Shown: positions 7,668-16,942 of the stretch, one piece after another
Position numbering within the stretch: position 1 is the stretch's first letter
Layout: the number at the start of each line of letters is the position of its first letter
NCBI RefSeq assembly: GCF_000238255.3
Contig: NZ_CP011039.1
Span: forward strand, 1,165,001-1,229,000
Reading direction: 5' to 3'
Source: Pseudoalteromonas spongiae UST010723-006
Lineage (GTDB): Bacteria; Pseudomonadota; Gammaproteobacteria; Enterobacterales; Alteromonadaceae
DNA: 64,000 bases
Notes under the pieces: model-generated
What the model was told of the DNA's origin: nothing
What the model saw: only the letters and a program-made list of their open reading frames with translations
Databases searched by the model: none
Translations under genes and position numbers: made by a program

Positions 7668-8195
7668 GTTCGGTACATTGAGCAAACTCAGCTTTTTTTC
7701 AAGTTGTGTAACTAATTCATTTTCATTTATTTCAGGGTGATTTAGCCCGTATAGCAAGGTCATAAAATAAAGATCAATGATCACATCAGCATGATGTGCA
7801 TTTGCGTTGTTATCGTGTATTAGCTGGTGTTTAAATCGTGCTAACTGAGGGGCAAGTTCACTGTGTTGCCACATAATCGTGCCAAGTAACTCTCGACTAA
7901 ACTCACGCTGAGATAAGTAAAACGGGTAGAGCGCTTTAGCATAGTGCGACATGCGTTCAATTGCAGTATGGCTTTTATCTTTTTTGCTGGCGTTTAACAG
8001 TACTTCATCTAATTGGTCTGAAAATCCCGCTTTTAATATGTCTATTTTACTTTTGAAATGACTAAATACTGTGCCGTTGGCAACACCAGACGCCATAGCA
8101 ATATCGCGCGTGCTGGTATTTTGGTATCCATTTTCTTTAAAAAGCTGCCATGCAGTTGTAAGAATAAGTTGTTTTGTTTGTTCTTTTTTTGACAC
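7665..8195 (-). CDS. TetR/AcrR family transcriptional regulator
   Basis: A 176-residue repressor-type protein. The N-terminal TetR helix-turn-helix covers about residues 8-55 (ILTTAWQLFKENGYQNTSTRDIAMASGVANGTVFSHFKSK, read in two parts) and the rest is a helical ligand domain of unknown specificity. GTG start at 8195 with a strong GGAGG ribosome-binding site 5 bp upstream. The final codon AAC is followed by TAG, in which TA is the MITE target duplication and G is the first MITE base. Without the element the flanks would give AAC-TAA, so the protein end is unchanged. It is divergent from the DUF2867 unit and faces twin palindromes, which it probably binds. Confidence 0.88.
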   Translation of the reverse strand: MSKKEQTKQLILTTAWQLFKENGYQNTSTRDIAMASGVANGTVFSHFKSKIDILKAGFSDQLDEVLLNASKKDKSHTAIERMSHYAKALYPFYLSQREFSRELLGTIMWQHSELAPQLARFKHQLIHDNNANAHHADVIIDLYFMTLLYGLNHPEINENELVTQLEKKLSLLNVPN

Positions 8196-8264
8196 GTTTT
8201 CCTCCAGTACATGCGCTATTACACCAGCTTTATAAATTAACGCAATAAAAATTATTGTTGATTT

Positions 8265-8278
8265 TTGAGCGTGCTCAA
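8265..8278. promoter_or_regulatory. Operator 1 for the TetR-type regulator (predicted)
   Basis: Palindrome TTGAGCGTGCTCAA with arms TTGAGC and GCTCAA around a 2-base centre. It lies between a candidate -35 (TTGTTG, 8255-8260) and -10 (TAATAA, 8279-8284) of the plus-strand unit, where a bound repressor would block polymerase. It is one of two copies 21 bp apart. Assignment to the adjacent regulator is inferred from position. Confidence 0.65.
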
Positions 8279-8286
8279 TAATAAAA

Positions 8287-8298
8287 TGAGCGTGCTCA
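8287..8298. promoter_or_regulatory. Operator 2 for the TetR-type regulator (predicted)
   Basis: Second copy of the palindrome, TGAGCGTGCTCA, exactly 21 bp (two helical turns) from the first and 21 bp ahead of the ATG at 8319. Same-face spacing suggests two repressor dimers binding side by side. Confidence 0.65.
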
Positions 8299-8318
8299 AT
8301 TTATTTTCAGGAGTGAGT

Positions 8319-8516
8319 ATGGAACATTTAAAACGATTACTTGGCTCGGTTATTTTTCTGCCGTTTATCTTTTGTTATAGCTATGTTGTTGGCCCACTGC
8401 TTATGGCCGTTTTAGTGCCTGGGGGTGTGGTGCTGTTGTTACTTATTTTAGGCTTTAAAGATGGAAAAAAGGCGTTTAAAGATGCGTTTTTACAAAAGCA
8501 GCCCGGTAAAAAATAA
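8319..8516 (+). CDS. Small membrane protein of the TetR-controlled unit
   Basis: A 65-residue protein with one or two hydrophobic segments (about residues 5-23 and 26-46) and a Lys-rich cytoplasmic tail (KDGKKAFKDAFLQKQPGKK). I chose the ATG at 8319 because it follows an AGGAG ribosome-binding site by 5 bp; the longer frame opening at 8265 would start inside operator 1. The end overlaps the DUF2867 gene by up to 56 bp in another frame, so the two are likely coupled. I do not recognise the family. Confidence 0.65.
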   Translation: MEHLKRLLGSVIFLPFIFCYSYVVGPLLMAVLVPGGVVLLLLILGFKDGKKAFKDAFLQKQPGKK

Positions 8517-9003
8517 AGTTACGGCAGTCCCATTTCCAAGTGTTGTTAGCAAAGGCTGCGGGGTGTGTTATCAAGATGCATTTATGTTTACTACAAACAA
8601 GGCTGATTTAACAGCACAGCAGGTTTATTTTGCTATTTTCGCTGAGTTGCCACAGTGGGTAAAAGGCCTTTTGACACTGCGTAATAAAGTCGTCGCACTG
8701 TTTGGCTTTTTGGCAACAGATAATAATATGGGAAGTAGTTTGACCTCGATGAAAACAGGCGAGCGTGCTGGGTTTTTGCGTTATCAATTGGTAAGCGATG
8801 AGCAAGTTGTCAGTACCAGTGAGGAGCCCAATATGGCAATTTGGCTAACGGTAAAACGGGTGTCGCAAAGTCAATTTATTGTTGCGACAGAGGTGGAGTT
8901 AAGAACGTTAAAAGGGCGAGTGTATATGGCAATCATTAAGCCATTTCATCGATTTATTGCCCCATTTTGCATTCGTTACGCATTAAAAATGAATCGAATA
9001 TAA
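8461..9003 (+). CDS. DUF2867 domain protein
   Basis: A roughly 180-residue soluble protein resembling the DUF2867 family, with a conserved core (DAFMFTTNKADLTAQQVYFAIF, then a central GFL turn and a C-terminal PFHRFIAPFCIRYAL). Function is unknown; some members are linked with SDR or START-like proteins. Starts at ATG 8461 or ATG 8482 are both possible; the second gives a more natural N-terminus. It lies in the same transcript as the small membrane protein, under the divergent TetR-type regulator, and ends at a terminator shared with lipA. Confidence 0.7.
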   Translation: MEKRRLKMRFYKSSPVKNKVTAVPFPSVVSKGCGVCYQDAFMFTTNKADLTAQQVYFAIFAELPQWVKGLLTLRNKVVALFGFLATDNNMGSSLTSMKTGERAGFLRYQLVSDEQVVSTSEEPNMAIWLTVKRVSQSQFIVATEVELRTLKGRVYMAIIKPFHRFIAPFCIRYALKMNRI

Positions 9004-9008
9004 AACAT

Positions 9009-9032
9009 AAAAGCCAGCATGTGCTGGCTTTT
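9009..9032. terminator. Bidirectional rho-independent terminator
   Basis: Stem AAAAGCCAGCA / TGCTGGCTTTT, 11 bp with a 2-base TG turn (effectively a 4-base loop). It lies between the converging DUF2867 and lipA genes. Confidence 0.82.
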
Positions 9033-9070
9033 ATTTGCAATGAACTTAAGTAATTTAGCGTGTGCTTTTG

Positions 9071-10036
9071 TTACTTAACCTCTTTACCCGCTGCTTGTAG
9101 ATCAGCGTGGTAACTAGAGCGTACAAACGGACCACAAGCTGCATGACAGAAGCCAATTTCATCAGCATAGTCTTTTAATGCATCAAACTCGACAGGCGGC
9201 ACGTAGCGCTTAACTGGTAAATGGTGCTTAGAAGGCTGTAGATACTGACCCACAGTAAGCATATCTACATTGTGTTCACGTAAATCGCGCAACACTTCTT
9301 CAATTTCGCTAATTTCTTCGCCTAAGCCAACCATTAAACCTGATTTTGTTTTAACGTTCGGGTGAGCTTCTTTAAAGCGACGCAGTAATTCAAGTGACCA
9401 TTTGTAGTCAGCACCTGGACGTGCAAGCTTATAAAGGCGCGGCGCCGTTTCTAAGTTGTGGTTAAACACATCAGGTGGCGTTTCGGTTAAAATCTCAAGG
9501 GCTTTATCCATACGACCACGGAAGTCAGGTACTAAAATTTCAATTGTAATACCTGGATTGTGTTTGCGAATTTCGCGAATACAGTCGGCAAAGTGCTGTG
9601 CACCACCGTCACGTAAGTCATCACGGTCAACAGACGTAATTACAACGTAACTTAGCTTCATATCTTTAATTGTTAAAGCAAGCTTTTCTGGTTCTTGTGC
9701 ATCAGGTTTCAGCGGTCGACCGTGGGCAACATCACAGAACGGACAACGACGGGTACAAATGGCACCTAAAATCATAAAGGTTGCCGTGCCGTGGTTAAAA
9801 CACTCAGATAAGTTTGGACAAGATGCTTCTTCACACACTGAGTGCAAACCATGCTTACGCATTGCGCTTTTAATGCCGTCAATGCGTTCACTTGATTTAG
9901 GTAAACGAATTTTTAGCCATTCTGGCTTGCGCAGCATTTCTTCTTTTTCAGTTGGCATAACCTTGACGGGGATTAGTGCCATTTTTTCCGCATCACGAAG
10001 CTTTACGCCCGGTTGCATTTTTACAGGTTTACTCAT
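9071..10036 (-). CDS. lipA: Lipoyl synthase LipA
   Basis: Radical SAM enzyme that inserts two sulfurs into protein-bound octanoyl groups to make lipoyl cofactors of pyruvate and 2-oxoglutarate dehydrogenases and the glycine cleavage system. Cys94, Cys98 and Cys101 (CTRRCPFC) bind the radical-SAM cluster. Cys68, Cys73 and Cys79 bind the auxiliary, sacrificial cluster. The C-terminal RSSYHAD carries the conserved Ser ligand. Length 321 equals E. coli LipA. It lies 3 bp after lipB and ends the ybeD-lipB-lipA transcript. Confidence 0.97.
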   Translation of the reverse strand: MSKPVKMQPGVKLRDAEKMALIPVKVMPTEKEEMLRKPEWLKIRLPKSSERIDGIKSAMRKHGLHSVCEEASCPNLSECFNHGTATFMILGAICTRRCPFCDVAHGRPLKPDAQEPEKLALTIKDMKLSYVVITSVDRDDLRDGGAQHFADCIREIRKHNPGITIEILVPDFRGRMDKALEILTETPPDVFNHNLETAPRLYKLARPGADYKWSLELLRRFKEAHPNVKTKSGLMVGLGEEISEIEEVLRDLREHNVDMLTVGQYLQPSKHHLPVKRYVPPVEFDALKDYADEIGFCHAACGPFVRSSYHADLQAAGKEVK

Positions 10037-10039
10037 TGA

Positions 10040-10678
10040 TTAAAAACCTACTACTTGCTCATATTCAGTGGTACCTAATTTTTTAACTAGGTGCTTTACT
10101 AGCCCAATTGACGCTTCTTCTAGCGTTTGTGGGCCATTAATTTGTTTGGTTTGTAGCATTTCCATTCCGGCATAACCACACGGGTTAATGCGTAAAAACG
10201 GTTCCATATCCATATCGATATTTAATGCAAGACCGTGAAAAGAACAGCCACGACGAACGCGAAGACCTAAAGAGGCTATTTTCTTTTCGTCGACATATAC
10301 GCCCGGTGCATCGGCTTTGGCGTACGCCTTGATACCGAAATCATTTAGGGTATCGATCACCGTTTCTTCAAGCCACGTAACCAATTCGCGCACACCAATT
10401 TTGAGACGACGTAAATTAAACAGTACATACAGTACTTGTTGGCCTGGACCGTGATAAGTTACTTGGCCGCCACGATCAACTTTAACTACCGGAATATCAC
10501 CGGTCATTAATAAGTGTTCTTCTTTGCCTGCTTGACCTTGGGTAAACACAGGGTTGTGTTCTACCAACCAAATTTCATCAGCGGCATTTTCGTCGCGCGT
10601 ATCGGTATAGTGTTGCATTGCCTGCCATACCGGCTCGTAATCTTGGCGATTAAGCTGTCGAACGATCAATTTAGGCAT
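10040..10678 (-). CDS. lipB: Octanoyltransferase LipB
   Basis: Transfers octanoate from acyl carrier protein to the lipoyl domains that LipA then sulfurates. The catalytic dyad is visible as Lys133 (EKKIASLG) and Cys167 (NPCGYAGM). The conserved [12 protein letters not shown] is at about residues 69-80. Length 212 is usual. ATG start at 10678, 11 bp after ybeD. Confidence 0.97.
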   Translation of the reverse strand: MPKLIVRQLNRQDYEPVWQAMQHYTDTRDENAADEIWLVEHNPVFTQGQAGKEEHLLMTGDIPVVKVDRGGQVTYHGPGQQVLYVLFNLRRLKIGVRELVTWLEETVIDTLNDFGIKAYAKADAPGVYVDEKKIASLGLRVRRGCSFHGLALNIDMDMEPFLRINPCGYAGMEMLQTKQINGPQTLEEASIGLVKHLVKKLGTTEYEQVVGF

Positions 10679-10689
10679 ACTAATAGGCC

Positions 10690-10968
10690 TTACAGTACGT
10701 AACGTACGTCTGCGATTGAGCCAAGCTCAGTATAAATTGTTTCGATATGTTCTTTGCTGGTAACTGTTGCAACTAAACTTACAGACTCATAATTACCTTT
10801 GCTGCTTGCTTTGGTTTTAGGTGCGTAGTCGCCAGGCGCTAACTTTTGCATCACAGTTAATACTTGCGAGGTTAAGTCAACATTTGCAAGGCCCATTACT
10901 TTAAAAGTAAAAGGACAAGGGAACTCTAAAAACTCGTCAAATTTAGTATTTTTAACCGGATTAACCAC
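10690..10968 (-). CDS. ybeD: YbeD-family protein (DUF493)
   Basis: A 92-residue cytoplasmic protein with an ACT-like alpha/beta fold, seen in [17 protein letters not shown] and the C-terminal [14 protein letters not shown]. It lies directly upstream of lipB as in E. coli. A role as a regulator linked to lipoate metabolism is proposed in the literature but unproven. It is first in the ybeD-lipB-lipA unit, with about 130 bp ahead of it for a promoter. Confidence 0.9.
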   Translation of the reverse strand: MVNPVKNTKFDEFLEFPCPFTFKVMGLANVDLTSQVLTVMQKLAPGDYAPKTKASSKGNYESVSLVATVTSKEHIETIYTELGSIADVRYVL

Positions 10969-11096
10969 ATTTCACCTCAGTAATTATAGGGTTATTACGA
11001 CCATTTAGCTGGCCCTAAGAAAATGCCCGCTAGTCTATCATAAATTCAAAAAAACGCTTATTAATAATGTTTATCTGTCTTTGGCAATTTACAAAT

Positions 11097-11124
11097 AAAA
11101 AAAGCGCCAAATGGCGCTTTTTTT
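11097..11124. terminator. Rho-independent terminator of dacA
   Basis: A 13-bp stem AAAAAAAGCGCCA / TGGCGCTTTTTTT with a 2-base AA turn, just downstream of the dacA stop on the minus strand. It separates the long leuS-dacA block from the ybeD-lipB-lipA unit. Confidence 0.85.
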
Positions 11125-11137
11125 ATTAATTAACAGA

Positions 11138-12289
11138 TTAGTTGTTAATTTGTAGACGAATGTAATCGTAGATTTTGCTAAAGAAGCTGCCTTCGTTAAT
11201 TTCTTCCAACGTTACTAGTGGATATTGTGCAATATCTTCACCGTCTAGTTGTAAGAACAAAGTACCCACTTTTACACCTTTTTCAATTGGTGCTTCAAGT
11301 GTTTGGTCTAGCTCGAAATTCGCTTTTAGGTTTTTCATTTGACCACGAGGAATAGTGATCGGTGTATCTTCTAAAATACCTAGCGATACCGTTTCTTTGT
11401 GACCCATCCAAATACGCTGCTCGGCAAAGCTGTCACCGGCTTTATATGGTGTCACTGTTTCGAAAAAACGGAAACCGTAGTTAAGTAATTTGCGGCTTTC
11501 TGTTGCACGTGAACGCTCGCTCTTAGTACCCATAACAACCGATACTAAACGCATATTGCCTTTTTTAGCTGAGGTTACAAGGCTGTAGCCAGCTTCACTG
11601 GTGTGGCCTGTTTTAATACCATCAACGTTTAGGTTTTCATCCCACAAAAGTGAGTTACGGTTATACTGCTTAATGCCGTTATACGTGAACGACTTCTCTG
11701 CGTATAGCGAGTACTCAGCTGGTACGTCACGAATGAGTGCAACACCTAAGGTTGCCATATCACGTGGCGTAGTATAGTGCTCTGTAGTATCTAACCCGTG
11801 GCTGTTGATAAAGTGCGTATTACTCATACCTAATTTTTGTGCATGGGCGTTCATTAAATCAGCAAATGCTGGTTCGCTACCTGCAATATGCTCTGCCATT
11901 GCTACACATGCATCATTACCTGATTGAACAATAATGCCGCGGTTTAGGTCTTCTACCGATACTTGTTTACCTACTTCGATAAACATTTTTGATGAGTCAG
12001 GGAAGTTTTTTGCCCACGCTCTTTCACTGATGGTAACTTGATCATCAAGTGAAATATTACCGCTTTCTACCTCAAGACCAATCACATAGCTGGTCATCAT
12101 TTTGGTTAAACTTGCCGGTGCTAGCTTAGTATCAGCTTCACCTTCGGCAATTACTTTACCTGTTGTAAAGTCAACTAAAAAATAGCCCTTAGCATTGATT
12201 TGAGGAGGCGCGGGGATGATTTGTGCTTGTAGTGAAAAGCACGACGCTGCTGCAATGGCAGCAATAACTGTTTTTTTAATTCGATTCAT
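11138..12289 (-). CDS. dacA: D-alanyl-D-alanine carboxypeptidase (PBP5/6)
   Basis: Periplasmic penicillin-binding protein that trims the terminal D-Ala from peptidoglycan stem peptides. A signal peptide of about 22 residues ends at AQA. The active-site triad motifs are S60-L-T-K63, S123-G-N125 and K226-T-G228. A C-terminal beta domain ends in an amphipathic helix (IYDYIRLQINN) that holds such enzymes to the inner membrane. Length 383 is typical. It is last in the mrdA-mrdB-rlpA-dacA series and ends in a strong terminator. Confidence 0.95.
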   Translation of the reverse strand: MNRIKKTVIAAIAAASCFSLQAQIIPAPPQINAKGYFLVDFTTGKVIAEGEADTKLAPASLTKMMTSYVIGLEVESGNISLDDQVTISERAWAKNFPDSSKMFIEVGKQVSVEDLNRGIIVQSGNDACVAMAEHIAGSEPAFADLMNAHAQKLGMSNTHFINSHGLDTTEHYTTPRDMATLGVALIRDVPAEYSLYAEKSFTYNGIKQYNRNSLLWDENLNVDGIKTGHTSEAGYSLVTSAKKGNMRLVSVVMGTKSERSRATESRKLLNYGFRFFETVTPYKAGDSFAEQRIWMGHKETVSLGILEDTPITIPRGQMKNLKANFELDQTLEAPIEKGVKVGTLFLQLDGEDIAQYPLVTLEEINEGSFFSKIYDYIRLQINN

Positions 12290-12348
12290 TGGCTTTTTGG
12301 GTCAATTGTATTAGTTTTGGGTATTTTGCGTTAATTATCCTAAAGCAA

Positions 12349-13092
12349 TCAGTCACTGTAAAGCATGAATGCGTTTTCATGGCTGTTTGCCTTAATTTTA
12401 TCGAGTAATTCTTTCGCAACTTGCGCATTGTCGATTGGACCAAGGCGCAAGCGATAAATTCCATCTTTTTTCACAATTTTACTGTCTACCTGATGTTCTG
12501 CCGTTAACGTTTTAGCAAGCACACCTAAATGCTCGATACTTTGCGCAGCGGCAATTTGGATATAGGCTTTGTGATGATTAGTTTCCGGTACTAGGGCTTC
12601 TATTTTTACTTTCGCGGTGCCTTTGCGATGGTAACCCAGTTTATATGCGGCAGCATACGATAAATCGATAATTCGATCATCGTGAAATGGCCCGCGGTCG
12701 TTAACGCGTACCACTGCAGTATTACCATTTTCTAAATTGGTAACGCGTACAAAACTGGGTAACGGTAGGGTTTTATGTGCTGCAGTCATGGCGAACATAT
12801 CGTAAGGTTCACCGTTAGATGTGGCGTAGCCATGAAATTTTCGTCCATACCAAGAGGCAATTCCAGTTTGGCTGAAGCCTACTTCACTGTGCAATGGATG
12901 ATAACGTTTGCCGCGTACTTCATAAGGTCTGCTTGCAGAAATGCTTTTCTTTTCAGATGTTACGGCAACATCTTGCATTTCTTCTGGCAATGGCGCGCGC
13001 AATGGCGCTGCGTCATGACGCATACTGTAGCGACCAGAGGGCGCACATGCGGTTATAGAAATTAGAATTGTTAAAAGTAGTAGGTGTTTCAT
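12349..13092 (-). CDS. rlpA: Septal-ring lytic transglycosylase RlpA
   Basis: Outer-membrane lipoprotein with lipobox ITAC (Cys16). A double-psi beta-barrel covers about residues 75-165, including GIASWYGRKFHG and the catalytic-site region VNDRGPF. A C-terminal SPOR domain (about residues 178-245) binds denuded septal glycan. Orthologues cleave peptide-free glycan strands. Length 247 is shorter than E. coli RlpA (362), whose linker is longer. It follows mrdB by 4 bp. Confidence 0.93.
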   Translation of the reverse strand: MKHLLLLTILISITACAPSGRYSMRHDAAPLRAPLPEEMQDVAVTSEKKSISASRPYEVRGKRYHPLHSEVGFSQTGIASWYGRKFHGYATSNGEPYDMFAMTAAHKTLPLPSFVRVTNLENGNTAVVRVNDRGPFHDDRIIDLSYAAAYKLGYHRKGTAKVKIEALVPETNHHKAYIQIAAAQSIEHLGVLAKTLTAEHQVDSKIVKKDGIYRLRLGPIDNAQVAKELLDKIKANSHENAFMLYSD

Positions 13093-13096
13093 TGTG

Positions 13097-14200
13097 TTAT
13101 TTCACCAAAATGCGCTTATGGGTTGCAATAGACATAATAATACCGAACCCCGCAAGCAGGGTTACCATGGACGTACCGCCATAGCTGATAAGGGGAAGGG
13201 GAACCCCTACTACAGGTAATAACCCTGAAACCATACCAATGTTTACAAAAACATAAACAAAGAAGGTCAAGGTAATACTCGCTGCTAATAATTTGCCGAA
13301 TGCATCTTGCGCACTGACTGCAATAAATAAGCCGCGAGCGATAATAAATAAGTACAAGCTAAGTAAAATTGTGACACCTATTAGGCCAAATTCTTCACTC
13401 AGCACGGAAAAAATAAAATCGGTGTGGCGCTCGGGTAAAAACTCTAGCTGAGACTGCGTGCCATGCGTCCAGCCTTTTCCTTCAACACCGCCAGAGCCAA
13501 TCGCAATTTTAGACTGAATAATATGATATCCCGCACCAAGTGGATCGCTCTCAGGATCAAGCATGGTTAGCACCCGCGTTTTTTGGTATTCGTGCATGCC
13601 ATAATGCCAAAAACCGTAAATTGCGGCCGGTGCAATGGCTAAAGCACCTAGAATAAGGCGCCAATGAAGACCTGCAAAAAACAACACAAATAGGCCAGAG
13701 CTTGCAATCAGAATTGATGTGCCTAAATCGGGTTGCTTCATGATTAAACGTGTTGGAATTGCAACAATTAATAAGCCAATTGCTAAATGGCGATATTTCG
13801 GTGGCAAATGATAACGGCTAATATACCAAGCAACCATTATCGGCATAGCAAGTTTCATAATCTCAGATGGTTGAAAGCGAATACCCACATTGAGCCAGCG
13901 CTGTGCGCCCTTACTTGATACACCAAAAAATATGACGGCAACCAGCATAGCGACACCAACAATGTAGATGGGCAATGCCCAGCGCCGCATATTTGTGGGT
14001 GATACTTGGGCAAGGGCGAACATAACAAATAGGCCAAGTCCAATACGGGTCGCTTGACGAAATACTAAATCAATATTCTGACCGCCGGCACTGTAGACTA
14101 CCACTAAACTGCCGCTCATTAAGGCTAAAATTGCCACAAGTAATGGCCAGTCTAAGTGTAATCTATCCCAAATCGTTTTATTGTGATTGAGCGCCTTCAC
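13097..14200 (-). CDS. mrdB: Rod-shape SEDS glycosyltransferase RodA
   Basis: Integral membrane peptidoglycan polymerase of the SEDS family, working with PBP2 in the elongasome. About ten membrane segments are visible. Family motifs include WLNVGIRFQPSEIMKL, the IAIGSGGVEGKGW loop, LPERHTDFIFSVLSEEFG with the conserved acidic residues, and the C-terminal PLPLISYGGTSM. Length 367 matches E. coli RodA (370). Its ATG overlaps the mrdA stop by 4 bp (ATGA), so the pair is coupled. Confidence 0.96.
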   Translation of the reverse strand: MKALNHNKTIWDRLHLDWPLLVAILALMSGSLVVVYSAGGQNIDLVFRQATRIGLGLFVMFALAQVSPTNMRRWALPIYIVGVAMLVAVIFFGVSSKGAQRWLNVGIRFQPSEIMKLAMPIMVAWYISRYHLPPKYRHLAIGLLIVAIPTRLIMKQPDLGTSILIASSGLFVLFFAGLHWRLILGALAIAPAAIYGFWHYGMHEYQKTRVLTMLDPESDPLGAGYHIIQSKIAIGSGGVEGKGWTHGTQSQLEFLPERHTDFIFSVLSEEFGLIGVTILLSLYLFIIARGLFIAVSAQDAFGKLLAASITLTFFVYVFVNIGMVSGLLPVVGVPLPLISYGGTSMVTLLAGFGIIMSIATHKRILVK

Positions 14201-16071
14201 GGTTTACCTACCAAAGATTCTGGTTTATTCGAAAAGTAATAGTCCATTAATGTACGCGCGATAGGTGCCCCAACGGTTGCACCGCCACCGGTATTTTCAA
14301 CAGCAACTGCAATTACAATTTCAGGTTTTTCATAAGGGGCAAAACCAATATACATTGCGTTATCACGGTGGCGCTCGTCTAGTTTTTCTGCGTTGTAACG
14401 CTCACCTTGGGCGATACTTTTTACCTGCGCAGTACCGGTTTTTCCACCTGCCGTGTATTGTGCACCAATAAAGGCTTTATGCGCCGTGCCCGTTTTTTTA
14501 TGTACTGTGTTGTACATCGCACGTAGTGCAATATCCCAATTTTCGTCATTTTTAAGTTGCACGGGGGGCTTTTCATCACGGGCAATAATTTGTACTTGGT
14601 CGCTCAGTTTAGTTGCTGACACTAAATGCGGCTGATAGCGCAGACCCTTGTTCACCATGATAGTCATGGAGTTGGCTATTTGCATTGGCGTTGCGGTCCA
14701 ATAGCCCTGACCAATTGAAATATTGGGTGTGTCGCCTGGGTACCAAGGTAACTTGTATGTGACTTCTTTCCATTCACGCGACGGCAAGTTGGCTGTTTTT
14801 TCTTCGTGAATATCAATGCCCGTGCGCTGACCAAAACCAAATTGATACATAAACTCGCTAATTTTATCGATGCCTAAGCGGTAACCGACTTCATAAAAGT
14901 AAGTATCGCAACTTTCTTCGATTGCTCTATATACATCGACTTTGCCGTGTCCCCAAGGTTTCCAGTCACGCCAACGGTGATCTGCTTTTGGTAATTTAAA
15001 AAAGCCAGGGTCATGTAACTCGGTTGTTTCAGTAACAACGTCTTCATCAAGCGCCAACATTGCGAGGTGTGGTTTAATGGTTGATGCTGGTGGATAAACC
15101 CCTTTGGTTACACGGTTAACAAGTGGTCTATCGGGGTTAAGCAGTGCTTTGTAATCTTTACTACTGATGCCATGAACAAATAAATTAGGATCGTAACTTG
15201 GGTTTGAATAAAAGGCTAAAATACCGCCGTCACGGGCATCCATCACTACAACCGCACCACGCATGCCATCAAGCGCCGCTTGTGCTATTTGCTGTAAGCC
15301 AATATCCAGCGTCAGAATGAGATCTTTGCCAGGTTCCGGAGCGGTTGATTTTAGCGTGCGTAAAATTCGCCCGCGGTTATTTATTTCAACTTCTTCGCTA
15401 CCAACGGTGCCATGTAATATTTCTTCGTAATATTTTTCAATGCCTAACTTACCGATATCACGAGTTGCCCGATAGTTTACGTCGCGGCCTTCCATCTCAA
15501 GCTCAAAGTGCTCGGTTTTATTCATCTTGGCAACATAACCAATGGCGTGGGTGAGGGCATCGCCATAAGGGTAATGACGCGCCAAGCGTGCTTCAACGCT
15601 AAAGCCTGGGTATTTGTGTTGGTTAACAGAAAACAACGCAACTTGCTCTGGGGTTAGGCGAGACTTTAAAATTTGGCTTTTAAAACGACGTTTGCGTTTA
15701 CTGTTTTTAAGAAATTCTTGTTGCTGCTCTTGGCTAATATCAAAAAGAGCGGAGACTTCGCTTAAACTTTTTTCGAGGTCGTCAGATTCTTCTGGGATTA
15801 CTTCAAGATTATAAACAGGGCGGTTTTCCGCGAGTAGTACACCGTTACGGTCGTATATCAGGCCACGGTTTGGCGCAATTGGAATGACTTTAATGCGATT
15901 TTCGTTAGAGCGAGTTTGGTAACTTTGGTGTTGATTAACTTGTAAATTAAACACGTTAACAAACAAGATGCCAATAACAATCATGACAAACACAAACGCC
16001 ACAAACGCGCGGCGGGCGACTAAATTAGCCTCCGCTGAGTGATCCCTGATAGTAGCGCGTTGTTTTAGCAT
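14197..16071 (-). CDS. mrdA: Penicillin-binding protein 2 (elongasome transpeptidase)
   Basis: Inner-membrane class B PBP that crosslinks peptidoglycan during cell elongation, together with RodA. One membrane anchor at about residues 22-42, a pedestal domain with IAPNRGLIYDRNGVLLAENRPVY, then the transpeptidase domain. Catalytic Ser330 is in S-T-I-K; SCD and KTGTAQ motifs follow. Length 624 is typical (E. coli 633). ATG start 16071, 16 bp after rlmH. Confidence 0.97.
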   Translation of the reverse strand: MLKQRATIRDHSAEANLVARRAFVAFVFVMIVIGILFVNVFNLQVNQHQSYQTRSNENRIKVIPIAPNRGLIYDRNGVLLAENRPVYNLEVIPEESDDLEKSLSEVSALFDISQEQQQEFLKNSKRKRRFKSQILKSRLTPEQVALFSVNQHKYPGFSVEARLARHYPYGDALTHAIGYVAKMNKTEHFELEMEGRDVNYRATRDIGKLGIEKYYEEILHGTVGSEEVEINNRGRILRTLKSTAPEPGKDLILTLDIGLQQIAQAALDGMRGAVVVMDARDGGILAFYSNPSYDPNLFVHGISSKDYKALLNPDRPLVNRVTKGVYPPASTIKPHLAMLALDEDVVTETTELHDPGFFKLPKADHRWRDWKPWGHGKVDVYRAIEESCDTYFYEVGYRLGIDKISEFMYQFGFGQRTGIDIHEEKTANLPSREWKEVTYKLPWYPGDTPNISIGQGYWTATPMQIANSMTIMVNKGLRYQPHLVSATKLSDQVQIIARDEKPPVQLKNDENWDIALRAMYNTVHKKTGTAHKAFIGAQYTAGGKTGTAQVKSIAQGERYNAEKLDERHRDNAMYIGFAPYEKPEIVIAVAVENTGGGATVGAPIARTLMDYYFSNKPESLVGKP

Positions 16072-16087
16072 CTAATTGTTTTTATTC

Positions 16088-16558
16088 TTATTCTCGGTGA
16101 TAAGGGTGATTGTTATTCAAACTCCATGCACGATACAAGCTTTCTGCGACGATTATTCTTACCAGAGGGTGAGGCAAGGTCAAATTAGACAATGACCATT
16201 TTTGCTCAGATGCGGCAATACACTCAGGTGCCAAACCTTCAGGGCCGCCAATTAGTAAGCTGATATCGCGTCCATCAAGTTGCCATTTACTCATTTCCTT
16301 GGCAAGTTGATGGGTATCGAGTGCTTTACCTGTGACCTCTAAAGTAACGATTTTGTTCCCTTTAGGAATTGCGGCTAAGGTCTTTTCACCTTCTTGCTGC
16401 AGAATACGCTTAATATCGGCATTTTTACCACGTTTACCAGCGGGAATCTCAATAAGCTCTAAGCTCATATCGCGCGGAAACCGGCGTTGATACTCTTGAA
16501 AGCCGGTTTCTACCCACGCTGGCATTTTCGTACCAACAGCAATTAGCTGAATACGCAC
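16088..16558 (-). CDS. rlmH: 23S rRNA pseudouridine-1915 N3-methyltransferase RlmH
   Basis: SPOUT-class methyltransferase that modifies pseudouridine 1915 in helix 69 of 23S rRNA. The SAM-binding trefoil-knot region shows LLIGGPEGL and the C-terminal [19 protein letters not shown] with HPYHRE at the end, all diagnostic. Length 156 versus 155 in E. coli. It starts 4 bp after rsfS, linking two late large-subunit maturation factors. Confidence 0.97.
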   Translation of the reverse strand: MRIQLIAVGTKMPAWVETGFQEYQRRFPRDMSLELIEIPAGKRGKNADIKRILQQEGEKTLAAIPKGNKIVTLEVTGKALDTHQLAKEMSKWQLDGRDISLLIGGPEGLAPECIAASEQKWSLSNLTLPHPLVRIIVAESLYRAWSLNNNHPYHRE

Positions 16559-16562
16559 AGAA

Positions 16563-16880
16563 TTAGCTCCAAAGTTTTTCTAACTGGTAGAATTCACGTG
16601 CACTTTCTTGCATTACATGAAGTACTACATCACCTAAATCAAGTAATACCCATTCGCCTTCTTGTTGGCCTTCGGTACCGATGATTTCAATACCTTGTGC
16701 TTTTGCTTCAAGTGCAACGTTGTTGGCAATTGACTGTACATGGCGTTTTGAAGTGCCTGAGCACACAACCATATAGTCGGTAATTGATGATTTATCTGTC
16801 ATATCTAACGTGGTGATATCAACGGCTTTGATGTCGTCTGCTTTGTCGATTACAAAGTCTAATAACTCGCGAGGATCCAA
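16563..16880 (-). CDS. rsfS: Ribosome silencing factor RsfS
   Basis: Binds ribosomal protein L14 and blocks subunit joining when nutrients are short. The 105-residue protein has the family core [21 protein letters not shown], and the C-terminal [25 protein letters not shown] in two parts. It appears to start at a TTG codon (16880) preceded by AGGAAA about 7 bp upstream; no ATG fits the conserved N-terminus. It follows nadD by 62 bp. Confidence 0.94.
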   Translation of the reverse strand: MDPRELLDFVIDKADDIKAVDITTLDMTDKSSITDYMVVCSGTSKRHVQSIANNVALEAKAQGIEIIGTEGQQEGEWVLLDLGDVVLHVMQESAREFYQLEKLWS

Positions 16881-16942
16881 AAGTATTTCCTAGTAATTGG
16901 TTTATTTGGCTTAATTGTCAAATTTTAACACGTGCAGAGGGT

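Noticed and set aside
8265..8318. Longer N-terminus for the small membrane protein
   Set aside because: It would start inside operator 1, while the ATG at 8319 has an AGGAG ribosome-binding site.
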